In this document: in pieces, positions 25,970-33,817 of the stretch
Layout of the letters: each line of letters opens with the position of its first letter
Position numbering within the stretch: the stretch's first letter is position 1
NCBI GenBank assembly: GCA_964511645.1
Contig: CAZEGV010000002.1
Coordinates: forward strand, 1 to 64,000
From: CAZEGV01 sp964511645
Lineage (GTDB): Bacteria; Bacteroidota; Bacteroidia; Cytophagales; JAAEPT01
DNA length: 64,000 nucleotides
Direction: 5' to 3'
Translations under genes and position numbers: made by a program
The notes under the pieces: model-generated
What the model was told of the DNA's origin: nothing
Database searches by the model: none
Seen by the model: only the letters and a program-made list of their open reading frames with translations

Positions 25970-28228
25970 TTATTCTACTACAGCAAATTTAGTCACAAAA
26001 CGATCTTCTCCAGTAAGGGATGAGCTAAGCACCAAGTATATACCAGTTTTGATTTTTTCTCCATTAATATCTCGTCCATTCCAAACTACTTGACCACCTT
26101 CGGCATTAGTTTCATAAACTAATCTGCCTGCCATGTCTGTGATTTTAACTAAAGCATCAGTTGCTAATCCTCTTATGCCGATAAGTCCATCGTAATTAGG
26201 GAGTACAGGGTTTGGGAATACTTCTACATTATCATGTAATTCAGTTGACTCAGTTGCTTCTGCCCAGTATGAGGCAATACCTCTATCGGTGACAAAAAAT
26301 ACTTCTCCTGTTTTATTATTTACAATAATATCTTTAATTACATTAGAGGGTAGGGGACTGTTATTTGTATTAAAATTGTAAATAATATCTTCTCCATTAT
26401 CGTTAAATAGAAATACACCGTTATTAGTGCCGAACCATTTTCTATTAGCACCATCTACAATGATTGAGGTAACTTCTTCGTCTTGTAATAATGGTCTTCC
26501 TCCTACGATAGGTTTATGAGCCTTATAAATGCTTTTGTCAAATATACTCGATGTTTCTCGAAATACTGCCACTCCTTGTCCTGTCGCCATCCATACGTCA
26601 TTATTTTTGTCGATGTCAAACTCTTTTACTTTCCAGTGAGGAAGTTTGCCATTATTTGGATCATTATTCAGGTATCGTTCTTGTTTTGTTTTAGGATTAA
26701 AATAAATCATACCACTTGTTGCACTAACACCACCAAGCATCACCCAAACGTTGTCATTTTGGTCTATTTTAATGTCTTCGGGTAAAGTAGACCGTGATGT
26801 TTTTAGTAAAAATGAATCCCAAGAACCATCTGCATTCATTCTATGAATAGATTCTTTTCCTCTAGTTTCATGATTACAAACCCACATGTCTCCATTGTTA
26901 CCCATACTCATACCGAGTACTTTAGTCCACTGAGAGCTTAATAATGCTGATACCAATGGAGAATTTACAGAGTCAATAATAGTAAAATCATCACTACTAC
27001 CATCCCATTCAAGTATTCCGCCTCGCATACAAGAAATATAATATTTTCCTCTAGCAGGGTTGTACAAAACGTCAATAGCATTAAAAACTTTTTTACTAGA
27101 CATGTTTACATCTGTAGTTTTCCATTTACCATTATATTGATGTACAATGACGTTATTACCGCTGGGTACATAGTTGTTGTGCTTTCCTCCGGTAATAAAT
27201 ATTCTACCATTACCATAACTTGCTTTCCAAATTTCATCATTCTCTGGTCCATTGGGCTTGATTCTTGTTGTGCCATTTCCAAGTTCTAACTTTGTGAGTC
27301 CTGACCAATTATTACCCCCCCAGTATAAACCATTTTTGTCTTTTAATAAATCATTGGCATTGTGATATTTATCGGTTGTTGTAATCGAAGTGATGTCTTG
27401 TGTGCCATTTATTTCATACACTTCGTTGTTGTAGGTACAAAGTAAAACATTATTACTTGTACGTAAATGATGAATTGTTTTAGTAGGAAGGTTGTTTACA
27501 AGATTAAACTGATTATTGGTGTAATATTGTACTTTTCCAGTTTCATCAGCTATATATAATGTGTCATGAAGGATGTCTATGTCAACTATATTAGCATTAG
27601 AGATTAACGATTTCCAATTGACTACATCTAATAAGTTGTACTGTCCTTGTCTATTGGCTGTTTGTATGCCTTCACTTGTATGAATGAATAATGAGTCCTG
27701 ACTAAGTGTAGTTTTGTGAACGATAACTTCCGCCCCGCCATTCCCAATATTACGATATGTTTCTTTAATTTCTTGACGAGAAATATCTAAAACAACCAAG
27801 CCAAAGTCACTACTTAGGTAGGCTAATCCTTTACTTGTAGAGATATGATTAATGCCCTTACTTCCTGTGATATTACTAGTAAATATATCATTTATATTGG
27901 TGATGTTATGCCCTGTTATCAAGTCAATATTGCCATCAGTATAGGCTACAATAATAGTTTGAGATTGTTGGTCATATCCAATTGCTGAAAAACGATTACC
28001 GCTTAAGCCGTCTACTCGGTTAATCTCATGATGAATATTCTCTGATTTATCATAAAAAAATAAACTATATTCAGTAATGACATATATTCTATTATTGACT
28101 TCTATAACTTGTTTGAGATCAAAAAAGAAGTTATGTGTTCGCCATTTTCCAAGTCCAAAGTCTTGAGACTGAGTATAACTCAACAAACACAAAGAGATAA
28201 AAAAGAAAAGATGTTTAATTATTTTCAT
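25970..28228 (-). CDS. porZ: PorZ-like component of the type IX secretion system
   Basis: A 752-residue exported protein with a signal peptide ending near SYTQS. Two beta-propeller modules span about residues 25-330 and 335-650, with repeats such as GLAYLSSDFGLVVLDI and NRKWFGTNNGVFLF. A C-terminal T9SS sorting-like domain covers about 665-752 (VEVFPNPVLPNYDG, then VKITDMAGRLVYET). PorZ works at the cell surface in the attachment complex that releases T9SS cargo and joins it to anionic lipopolysaccharide. The N-terminal pattern and the position next to recO support PorZ over a generic two-component-type propeller. Confidence 0.85.
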   Translation of the reverse strand: MKIIKHLFFFISLCLLSYTQSQDFGLGKWRTHNFFFDLKQVIEVNNRIYVITEYSLFFYDKSENIHHEINRVDGLSGNRFSAIGYDQQSQTIIVAYTDGNIDLITGHNITNINDIFTSNITGSKGINHISTSKGLAYLSSDFGLVVLDISRQEIKETYRNIGNGGAEVIVHKTTLSQDSLFIHTSEGIQTANRQGQYNLLDVVNWKSLISNANIVDIDILHDTLYIADETGKVQYYTNNQFNLVNNLPTKTIHHLRTSNNVLLCTYNNEVYEINGTQDITSITTTDKYHNANDLLKDKNGLYWGGNNWSGLTKLELGNGTTRIKPNGPENDEIWKASYGNGRIFITGGKHNNYVPSGNNVIVHQYNGKWKTTDVNMSSKKVFNAIDVLYNPARGKYYISCMRGGILEWDGSSDDFTIIDSVNSPLVSALLSSQWTKVLGMSMGNNGDMWVCNHETRGKESIHRMNADGSWDSFLLKTSRSTLPEDIKIDQNDNVWVMLGGVSATSGMIYFNPKTKQERYLNNDPNNGKLPHWKVKEFDIDKNNDVWMATGQGVAVFRETSSIFDKSIYKAHKPIVGGRPLLQDEEVTSIIVDGANRKWFGTNNGVFLFNDNGEDIIYNFNTNNSPLPSNVIKDIIVNNKTGEVFFVTDRGIASYWAEATESTELHDNVEVFPNPVLPNYDGLIGIRGLATDALVKITDMAGRLVYETNAEGGQVVWNGRDINGEKIKTGIYLVLSSSLTGEDRFVTKFAVVE

Positions 28229-28315
28229 ACTTTTATTACGGTATAACTCACTATCTAGTAGTATAACAAAATAAACAAGGTTTTATTGTGTTTGATTCAA
28301 GAATAGAGTTTAAAG

Positions 28316-28343
28316 AAAAAAGCTACTCGTTTGAGTAGCTTTT
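28316..28343 (-). terminator. Terminator of tRNA-Cys
   Basis: Perfect hairpin AAAAGCTACTC / GAGTAGCTTTT with a 4-base loop, followed by a T-run on the minus strand, directly after the tRNA. Confidence 0.9.
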
Positions 28344-28347
28344 GAAG

Positions 28348-28418
28348 AGGCGTCTGGCGGATTCGAACCGCCGTAGATGGTTTTGCAGACCACTGCCTAG
28401 CCACTCGGCCAAGACGCC
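28348..28418 (-). tRNA. tRNA-Cys (GCA)
   Basis: Acceptor stem GGCGTCT/AGACGCC pairs perfectly. The anticodon loop CTGCAAA gives anticodon GCA. The T-loop reads GGTTCGAATCC and the D-arm GGCCGAGTGGCTAGGC. The discriminator base is U, as usual for tRNA-Cys. CCA is not encoded. It has its own promoter inside the end of ffh and its own terminator. Confidence 0.96.
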
Positions 28419-28426
28419 TTATTGTA

Positions 28427-28456
28427 CAAAAGTAGATAAAATCTATTACATTCCAA
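28427..28456 (-). promoter_or_regulatory. Promoter of tRNA-Cys
   Basis: On the minus strand, TTG (28454-28456), 19 bases, then TACTTTTG (28427-28434), a full match to TTG-N19-TAnnTTTG. The -33 part overlaps the last codons of ffh. Confidence 0.75.
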
Positions 28457-29774
28457 GCATACTTGCTAATCCTTTTTTCTGACCAGTTGACATCTTGTTC
28501 ATCTTTTTCATCATTTTTCGCATATCACCAAACTGACGCATCAATTGATTGACTTGCTTCATATCTGTCCCACTTCCTTGTGCAAGACGTTTACGTCTAC
28601 TACCATCAATGATGTCTGGATTACTCCTTTCGGTTGGCGTCATAGACTTAATGATAGACTCTATAGGTCCAAATGCATTATCGTCTACTTCCACTCCTTT
28701 CATCGCTTTACCTACTCCGGGTATCATGCCTACAAGATCTTTGAGATTCCCCATTTTTTTGATTTGGTCAAGTTGGGTAAGAAAGTCATTAAAATCAAAT
28801 TGATTTTTACTGATTTTTTTATTCAGCTTACGAGTTTCTTCTTCGTCAAATGCGTGCTGAGCACGTTCCACCAACGATACAACATCTCCCATGCCGAGGA
28901 TACGTTGTGCCATTCTATCAGGATGAAAGAGGTCAATAGCCTCCATTTTTTCTCCTGTAGAAATGAATTTGATAGGTTTCTCAACAACTGCACGAATAGA
29001 TAATGCCGAACCACCTCTAGCATCACCATCTAGTTTAGTAAGTACTACTCCGTCAAAATTAATTTTTTCATTAAAAGCTTTAGCGGTATTAACGGCATCT
29101 TGTCCCGTCATAGCATCTACTACGAATAATGTTTCGTTAGGATTTAACGCTTCTTTAATCCGAGCAATCTCATCCATCATTGCTTCATCTACTGCTAGTC
29201 GACCAGCAGTGTCAACAATAAGGATATTAGCCTGTATGTCCTTGGCGTGTTTGAGTGCATTAGTAGCAATGTTTACAGGGTTTTTGTTCTCTTCATCAGC
29301 ATATACGTCTATGCCGAGTTGCTCTCCCAATACTTTTAGTTGAGTAATTGCTGCAGGACGATAAACGTCACAGGCTGCGAATAATACTTTTTTGTTTTTG
29401 TTTTTATAAAAATTACCTAATTTCCCTGTAAAAGTAGTTTTACCAGAACCTTGTAACCCAGACATCAAAATAACTGTTGGATTCCCTTTGTCGTTAACAG
29501 CAACGTGCTCACCACCCATTAGGGTCGTCAGTTCATCACTGGTGATTTTGGTAAATAATTGCCCTGGACTTACAGAGTTGATTACATTTTGACCTAATGC
29601 AGCATCTTTAATTCGGTCAGTAACTGATTTGGCAACCTTGTAATTAACATCAGCATCAATCAGCACACGACGAATTTCTTTTACCGTTTGTGCGATGTTG
29701 ATTTCTGTTATTTTACCTTGACCTTTAAGGGTTTTAAAAGCCGTTTCTAATTTTGAACTTAAATTATCAAACAT
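28446..29774 (-). CDS. ffh: Signal recognition particle GTPase Ffh
   Basis: A 442-residue SRP54 homologue that binds signal peptides and the SRP RNA and delivers ribosomes to FtsY. The N domain is followed by the GTPase with G1 LMSGLQGSGKTTFTGKL, DTAGR and TKLDGDARGG. The Met-rich M domain ends in MRKMMKKMNKMSTGQKKGLA. Length and motifs are standard. It has its own strong promoter at 29795. Confidence 0.98.
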   Translation of the reverse strand: MFDNLSSKLETAFKTLKGQGKITEINIAQTVKEIRRVLIDADVNYKVAKSVTDRIKDAALGQNVINSVSPGQLFTKITSDELTTLMGGEHVAVNDKGNPTVILMSGLQGSGKTTFTGKLGNFYKNKNKKVLFAACDVYRPAAITQLKVLGEQLGIDVYADEENKNPVNIATNALKHAKDIQANILIVDTAGRLAVDEAMMDEIARIKEALNPNETLFVVDAMTGQDAVNTAKAFNEKINFDGVVLTKLDGDARGGSALSIRAVVEKPIKFISTGEKMEAIDLFHPDRMAQRILGMGDVVSLVERAQHAFDEEETRKLNKKISKNQFDFNDFLTQLDQIKKMGNLKDLVGMIPGVGKAMKGVEVDDNAFGPIESIIKSMTPTERSNPDIIDGSRRKRLAQGSGTDMKQVNQLMRQFGDMRKMMKKMNKMSTGQKKGLASMLGM

Positions 29775-29794
29775 AATGTTTTACTTGTAGACTG

Positions 29795-29825
29795 CAAATA
29801 TACAAGATAATCTTGTTAACCACAA
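29795..29825 (-). promoter_or_regulatory. Promoter of ffh
   Basis: On the minus strand, TTG (29823-29825), 20 bases, then TATATTTG (29795-29802), an exact fit to the Bacteroidota -33/-7 consensus and spacing, with a short leader to the ATG at 29774. Confidence 0.8.
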
Positions 29826-29828
29826 GAA

Positions 29829-31379
29829 TCATTTAGATCCCCATCCTTCTCTGTCGAGACTTCTGTATTGAATAGCTTCTGCAATGTGTTGGGCTTGGAT
29901 GTTATCACTGCCTTCTAAGTCGGCAATAGTACGGGATACTTTCAAAATCCTATCGTAAGCACGAGAGGAAAGTCCTAAGCGTTCGATAGCTGTTTTGAGT
30001 AATGTCTTGCTGACTTGGTCTAGTTGACAAATGTCTTTCGTGACTTTAGGAGGCATCATTGCGTTAGAATAAATGCTTTCACTTAATTCTAAGTTTTTGA
30101 ATCTTTTTTCTTGAATATTTCGGGCGTTAATAACACGTGTGCGAATGGTTTCACTTTTCTCGTTTTTTTTGTCAGAAGTGATTTTTTCAAAAGATACAGG
30201 GTTTACTTCTATGTGGATGTCAATCCTGTCTAATAAAGGACCGCTTACTTTACTTAAGTATTTTTGTACGGACATTAGAGAGTCTGGATGCGTACCATCT
30301 GCTCGATAAAAATCTCCCGAGGGGCTAGGATTCATACTTGCTACTAACATAAAGTTAGCAGGAAATTCTACACTTGCCCTGGCCCTTGATATTGTTACTT
30401 TTCTTTCCTCTAAAGGTTGTCGTAAAACTTCTAATACCGTTCGTTTAAATTCAGGTAATTCATCTAAGAATAAAATTCCGTTATGTGCTAAAGATATTTG
30501 ACCAGGCTGAGGAATGTTGCCACCGCCTACTAATGCTACATCACTTGTGGTATGGTGTGGTGCTGCAAAGGGACGCATTGCAATTAACCCCTTTGTTTTA
30601 TCAAGCTTTCCTACTACCGAGTATATTTTGGTGGTTTCTAAAGCTTCGTTAAGACTGAGTGGAGGTAAAATTGTCGGTAACCTTCTTGCTAACATTGTTT
30701 TTCCTGATCCTGGAGGTCCAACCATAATGATGTTATGACCTCCCGCTGCGGCTACTTCTAATGCTCTTTTTACACTTTCGTGTCCTTGTACATCCGAAAA
30801 ATCAGCATCGTAATTGTTTAAGTTGTAATAGAATAAATCACGAGTATCTCGTACTAATGGCTCTATACTTGTAGGGTCTTCACAGAACAAAATAGCTTGT
30901 GCTAAACTTTCTACAGGAATGATGTCTAAATCATTTACAACTGCAGCTTCTTCGGCATTTTCTTTTGGTAAAATAAAGCCTTTAAATCCTTGTTGACGTG
31001 CTTCAATAGCAATGGGCAATGCACCTTTTATAGGACGTAATAATCCGTCTAAAGATAATTCTCCTAATATTAAATAGTCTTTTAAATGAGATGATACGAC
31101 TTGCTCAGATGCTTGTAAAATACCTAAAGCAATCGGTAAATCGAATGAAGAGCCTTCTTTTTTGACGTCAGCAGGCGCCATGTTGACAATAGTTTTATGG
31201 CGAGGCATTCTGTAGCTGAGGTATTTGATAGCAGATTCTATACGATGCTCGCTTTCTTTTATGGCACTATCGGGTAGCCCAACCATAAAGACTCCTTTTC
31301 CTTGAGTAATGTTGACTTCAATCGTTATTAGTGATGCGTCTACTCCAGATACTGTACTGCCATAAGTCTTTGCTAGCAT
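29829..31379 (-). CDS. comM: YifB/ComM family AAA ATPase
   Basis: A 516-residue Mg-chelatase-like ATPase. The ComM homologue in naturally competent bacteria is a hexameric helicase that promotes branch migration during transformation. N-terminal Lon-protease-like domain (VNITQGKGVFMVGLPDSAIKE), Walker A MVGPPGSGKTMLAR, Walker B ILFLDELPEF, and a C-terminal helical domain (GLSSRAYDRILKVSRTIADL). It overlaps gmhA by seven bases. Its role in competence here is inference, though comEC lies in the same stretch. Confidence 0.93.
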   Translation of the reverse strand: MLAKTYGSTVSGVDASLITIEVNITQGKGVFMVGLPDSAIKESEHRIESAIKYLSYRMPRHKTIVNMAPADVKKEGSSFDLPIALGILQASEQVVSSHLKDYLILGELSLDGLLRPIKGALPIAIEARQQGFKGFILPKENAEEAAVVNDLDIIPVESLAQAILFCEDPTSIEPLVRDTRDLFYYNLNNYDADFSDVQGHESVKRALEVAAAGGHNIIMVGPPGSGKTMLARRLPTILPPLSLNEALETTKIYSVVGKLDKTKGLIAMRPFAAPHHTTSDVALVGGGNIPQPGQISLAHNGILFLDELPEFKRTVLEVLRQPLEERKVTISRARASVEFPANFMLVASMNPSPSGDFYRADGTHPDSLMSVQKYLSKVSGPLLDRIDIHIEVNPVSFEKITSDKKNEKSETIRTRVINARNIQEKRFKNLELSESIYSNAMMPPKVTKDICQLDQVSKTLLKTAIERLGLSSRAYDRILKVSRTIADLEGSDNIQAQHIAEAIQYRSLDREGWGSK

Positions 31380-31954
31380 GCCATTTCTTTTTCTATTAGT
31401 AGGATCAAAATATGAATGATCTTGATGTGGATTTCTTGTACTCTATCTGCAAATCCTTGGTGAGGCACTCTGATTTCAACATCTGCAAAATCACTTAGTT
31501 CACCACCGTGCTTACCTGTAAGGGCGATTACTGAGATGCCTTTTTGTTTGGCTAATTCCGCTGCTTTTAATACGTTTTTAGAATTCCCACTAGTGCTAAT
31601 GGCAAGTAATACATCTCCTTTTTGTCCCATCGCATTTACAAAGCGAGAAAAAACAGAATCATAACCATAATCATTACCTACACAAGTAAGGTACGAGGCA
31701 TCTGAAATAGCAATAGCGGGCATTGCCTCTCTGTCTTCTCTGAACCTACCTAACATCTCTTCTGCAAAATGAGAGGCGTCACAGTTACTACCACCATTAC
31801 CACACGAGATCACTTTTTTTTCAGCTTGAATGGCTTTGACAATAACTTGAGCAGCATCTGCAATGTCCTGAATATTTTGTTCGTTATTTATGAACTGATT
31901 CAGTACGCTTGCAGACTCTTGTAGTTGGTTGAGGATTATTTCTTTATTTGTCAT
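31373..31954 (-). CDS. gmhA: Phosphoheptose (sedoheptulose 7-phosphate) isomerase
   Basis: A 193-residue SIS-domain isomerase for the first step of ADP-heptose synthesis for lipopolysaccharide core. Motifs: ISCGNGGSNCDASHFAEEMLGRF, the SIS phosphate loop AISTSGNSKNV, and the zinc-site region RVQEIHIKIIH. Length is normal. The end overlaps comM. Downstream heptose genes are not in this window. Confidence 0.93.
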   Translation of the reverse strand: MTNKEIILNQLQESASVLNQFINNEQNIQDIADAAQVIVKAIQAEKKVISCGNGGSNCDASHFAEEMLGRFREDREAMPAIAISDASYLTCVGNDYGYDSVFSRFVNAMGQKGDVLLAISTSGNSKNVLKAAELAKQKGISVIALTGKHGGELSDFADVEIRVPHQGFADRVQEIHIKIIHILILLIEKEMAC

Positions 31955-32008
31955 TTTTAATTTATCATTCCTATAAAAGCAATGTATATAAATTTGTAGA
32001 ACAATCCC

Positions 32009-33808
32009 TTATAATGAAGATGAATATTGTGCTTTTACTTGGTAGATGGTATTTGGAGAAACTTTAATTGTATTTTTCGTGCTCTTTTCATCTATTGAAT
32101 ATAAGTATTTTTGTTGCTGAACTGTAAAGAATATTCCCCCTTCCTTACCCTTTTTGTAAGGATGTTTCCCATTGTCAAAAAGGGCATGCCGTACCAGGTA
32201 TGGATTGAGAGTGTATTTATTGAAATTCTTCTTAACTCGAATAGGGATGTATGAAATGCTACCGCTGTTGTTGATGATAATGTATTCCTCTTGTGTTGTT
32301 CTTACACTTATTATTTGATTTTTTTTAGTTTTAATATGAACTTCAATAGTTCTTATGCCTGTATAGGTAATGATACTTAGACTAAGCAATATGAAATATT
32401 TATATCTTTTTTTTCGAAAGAAAAAATAAAAAGAAATCATTATGAACATAAGAAAAAGAGCATCCAAATGTGAAAAAGGAATGTGTTCTAAATTAGCAAA
32501 AGAAAAAGAACCTAAAATTTTCAAATAAAAGACTTGGGAATAAATAAAAGCATCAACAATAGGAGCAAATAAAGAAGGGGTAATTAAAAAAAATAATCCA
32601 AAAAAAACGATAAGAAAAGTATATGGAATCATAAACAAGTTAGAAATAATTGTTAAAAAAGAATAACTATGCATATACATTAATACTAAGGGTACTACGA
32701 AAAACTGCACGGAGATACTGACGACAATTATATCCATGAAATAACGCTTAAGCTTAGGGAAGTGGGAGTAATAAGATTGGAATAAAGGGACAAATAGTAT
32801 GATGCTTAACACTGAGCCAAAAGAGAATTGAAATCCAACATCAAAAACTATAAAAGGATTGATTGCTAACATAGTCAAGGCAGTTGCTAGTAAGGCATAT
32901 TCTACGGGTTGATCTCTTTTTATTATTGTACCAACTTGCACTAAAGTAAGCATGATCGCCGCTCGAACTACTGAAATTGAAAAACCAGTAATTGCTGTAA
33001 ATAGCCAAATTCCGATTATTGATAATATGATTAAACGGCGTTTTTTTTGAGTAAAAATACTAAATACCCAAAAGACAATACCAACGTGTAATCCAGATAC
33101 CGCCATAACATGTAACGTGCCTGTTTGAGCAAAGTCATGATGAATAGAAGTCGGCACTTCTGACCGTAGCCCTAGTAGTAGTGCTTTTAGAATAGTGTTA
33201 TGAGGTTTGGGTAAATGATTGTCTATGCGGTGAGCTAGAGTATGCCTAAAAGCATATATTTTGGAAAGGAATATTGAGCTAGGTTGATTAGAAGTAATAG
33301 TATAGCTTTTCGTACTATAATAACGATGATATTTAATTTCTTTTAACCATAAATAACGTTGGTAATCAAAGAATGCTTTTAGCAATGGGGGCTCTAGTTC
33401 TTCTGGGGAGAATGAGGTTTTTATAATGTCTCCGTAATGTATTGGTTCCTTGCTTTCTAGGTATAATCGTACTTTAATATTATTAAGTAAAGCATCACAA
33501 CTATATCCGTAATCTTTGGGAGTGGGGTCGCTATTTACTTTCAAATAATAATACTGTTGTTTTTGTATAGATTGACTTTCAATAACACCTCTTTTGTATG
33601 AAATATTGATGCCACCTAATAAGGTGACAAGTAATAAGGCAAGTATAGAGGCTGTATTTCTTTTGTTTTTAATGAATAATAAAACTGAAACAAATAGAAG
33701 AAACAGTGTAGTAACAATTAAAATTGGTACAGGTATTGAATAAAAGAAGAAAATAAGTATCCCAATGAGGTAAGAAATTGTTCCTTTAATCAATAATGGG
33801 ATTTTCAT
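32009..33808 (-). CDS. comEC: ComEC/Rec2-family membrane protein
   Basis: A 599-residue polytopic protein. The N-terminal DUF4131-like soluble segment lies between early membrane helices. The competence domain includes LLLGLRSEVPTSIHHDFAQTG and GTLHVMAVSGLHVGIVFWVF, followed by about eight helices. ComEC forms the inner-membrane channel for single-stranded DNA uptake. The C-terminal metallo-beta-lactamase-like nuclease domain is absent; after the last helix only about 110 residues remain, with no HxHxDH motif. Short forms like this are frequent in Bacteroidota. Nine bases separate it from the GH2 gene upstream. Confidence 0.9.
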   Translation of the reverse strand: MKIPLLIKGTISYLIGILIFFFYSIPVPILIVTTLFLLFVSVLLFIKNKRNTASILALLLVTLLGGINISYKRGVIESQSIQKQQYYYLKVNSDPTPKDYGYSCDALLNNIKVRLYLESKEPIHYGDIIKTSFSPEELEPPLLKAFFDYQRYLWLKEIKYHRYYSTKSYTITSNQPSSIFLSKIYAFRHTLAHRIDNHLPKPHNTILKALLLGLRSEVPTSIHHDFAQTGTLHVMAVSGLHVGIVFWVFSIFTQKKRRLIILSIIGIWLFTAITGFSISVVRAAIMLTLVQVGTIIKRDQPVEYALLATALTMLAINPFIVFDVGFQFSFGSVLSIILFVPLFQSYYSHFPKLKRYFMDIIVVSISVQFFVVPLVLMYMHSYSFLTIISNLFMIPYTFLIVFFGLFFLITPSLFAPIVDAFIYSQVFYLKILGSFSFANLEHIPFSHLDALFLMFIMISFYFFFRKKRYKYFILLSLSIITYTGIRTIEVHIKTKKNQIISVRTTQEEYIIINNSGSISYIPIRVKKNFNKYTLNPYLVRHALFDNGKHPYKKGKEGGIFFTVQQQKYLYSIDEKSTKNTIKVSPNTIYQVKAQYSSSL

Positions 33809-33817
33809 GGTCTAAAC

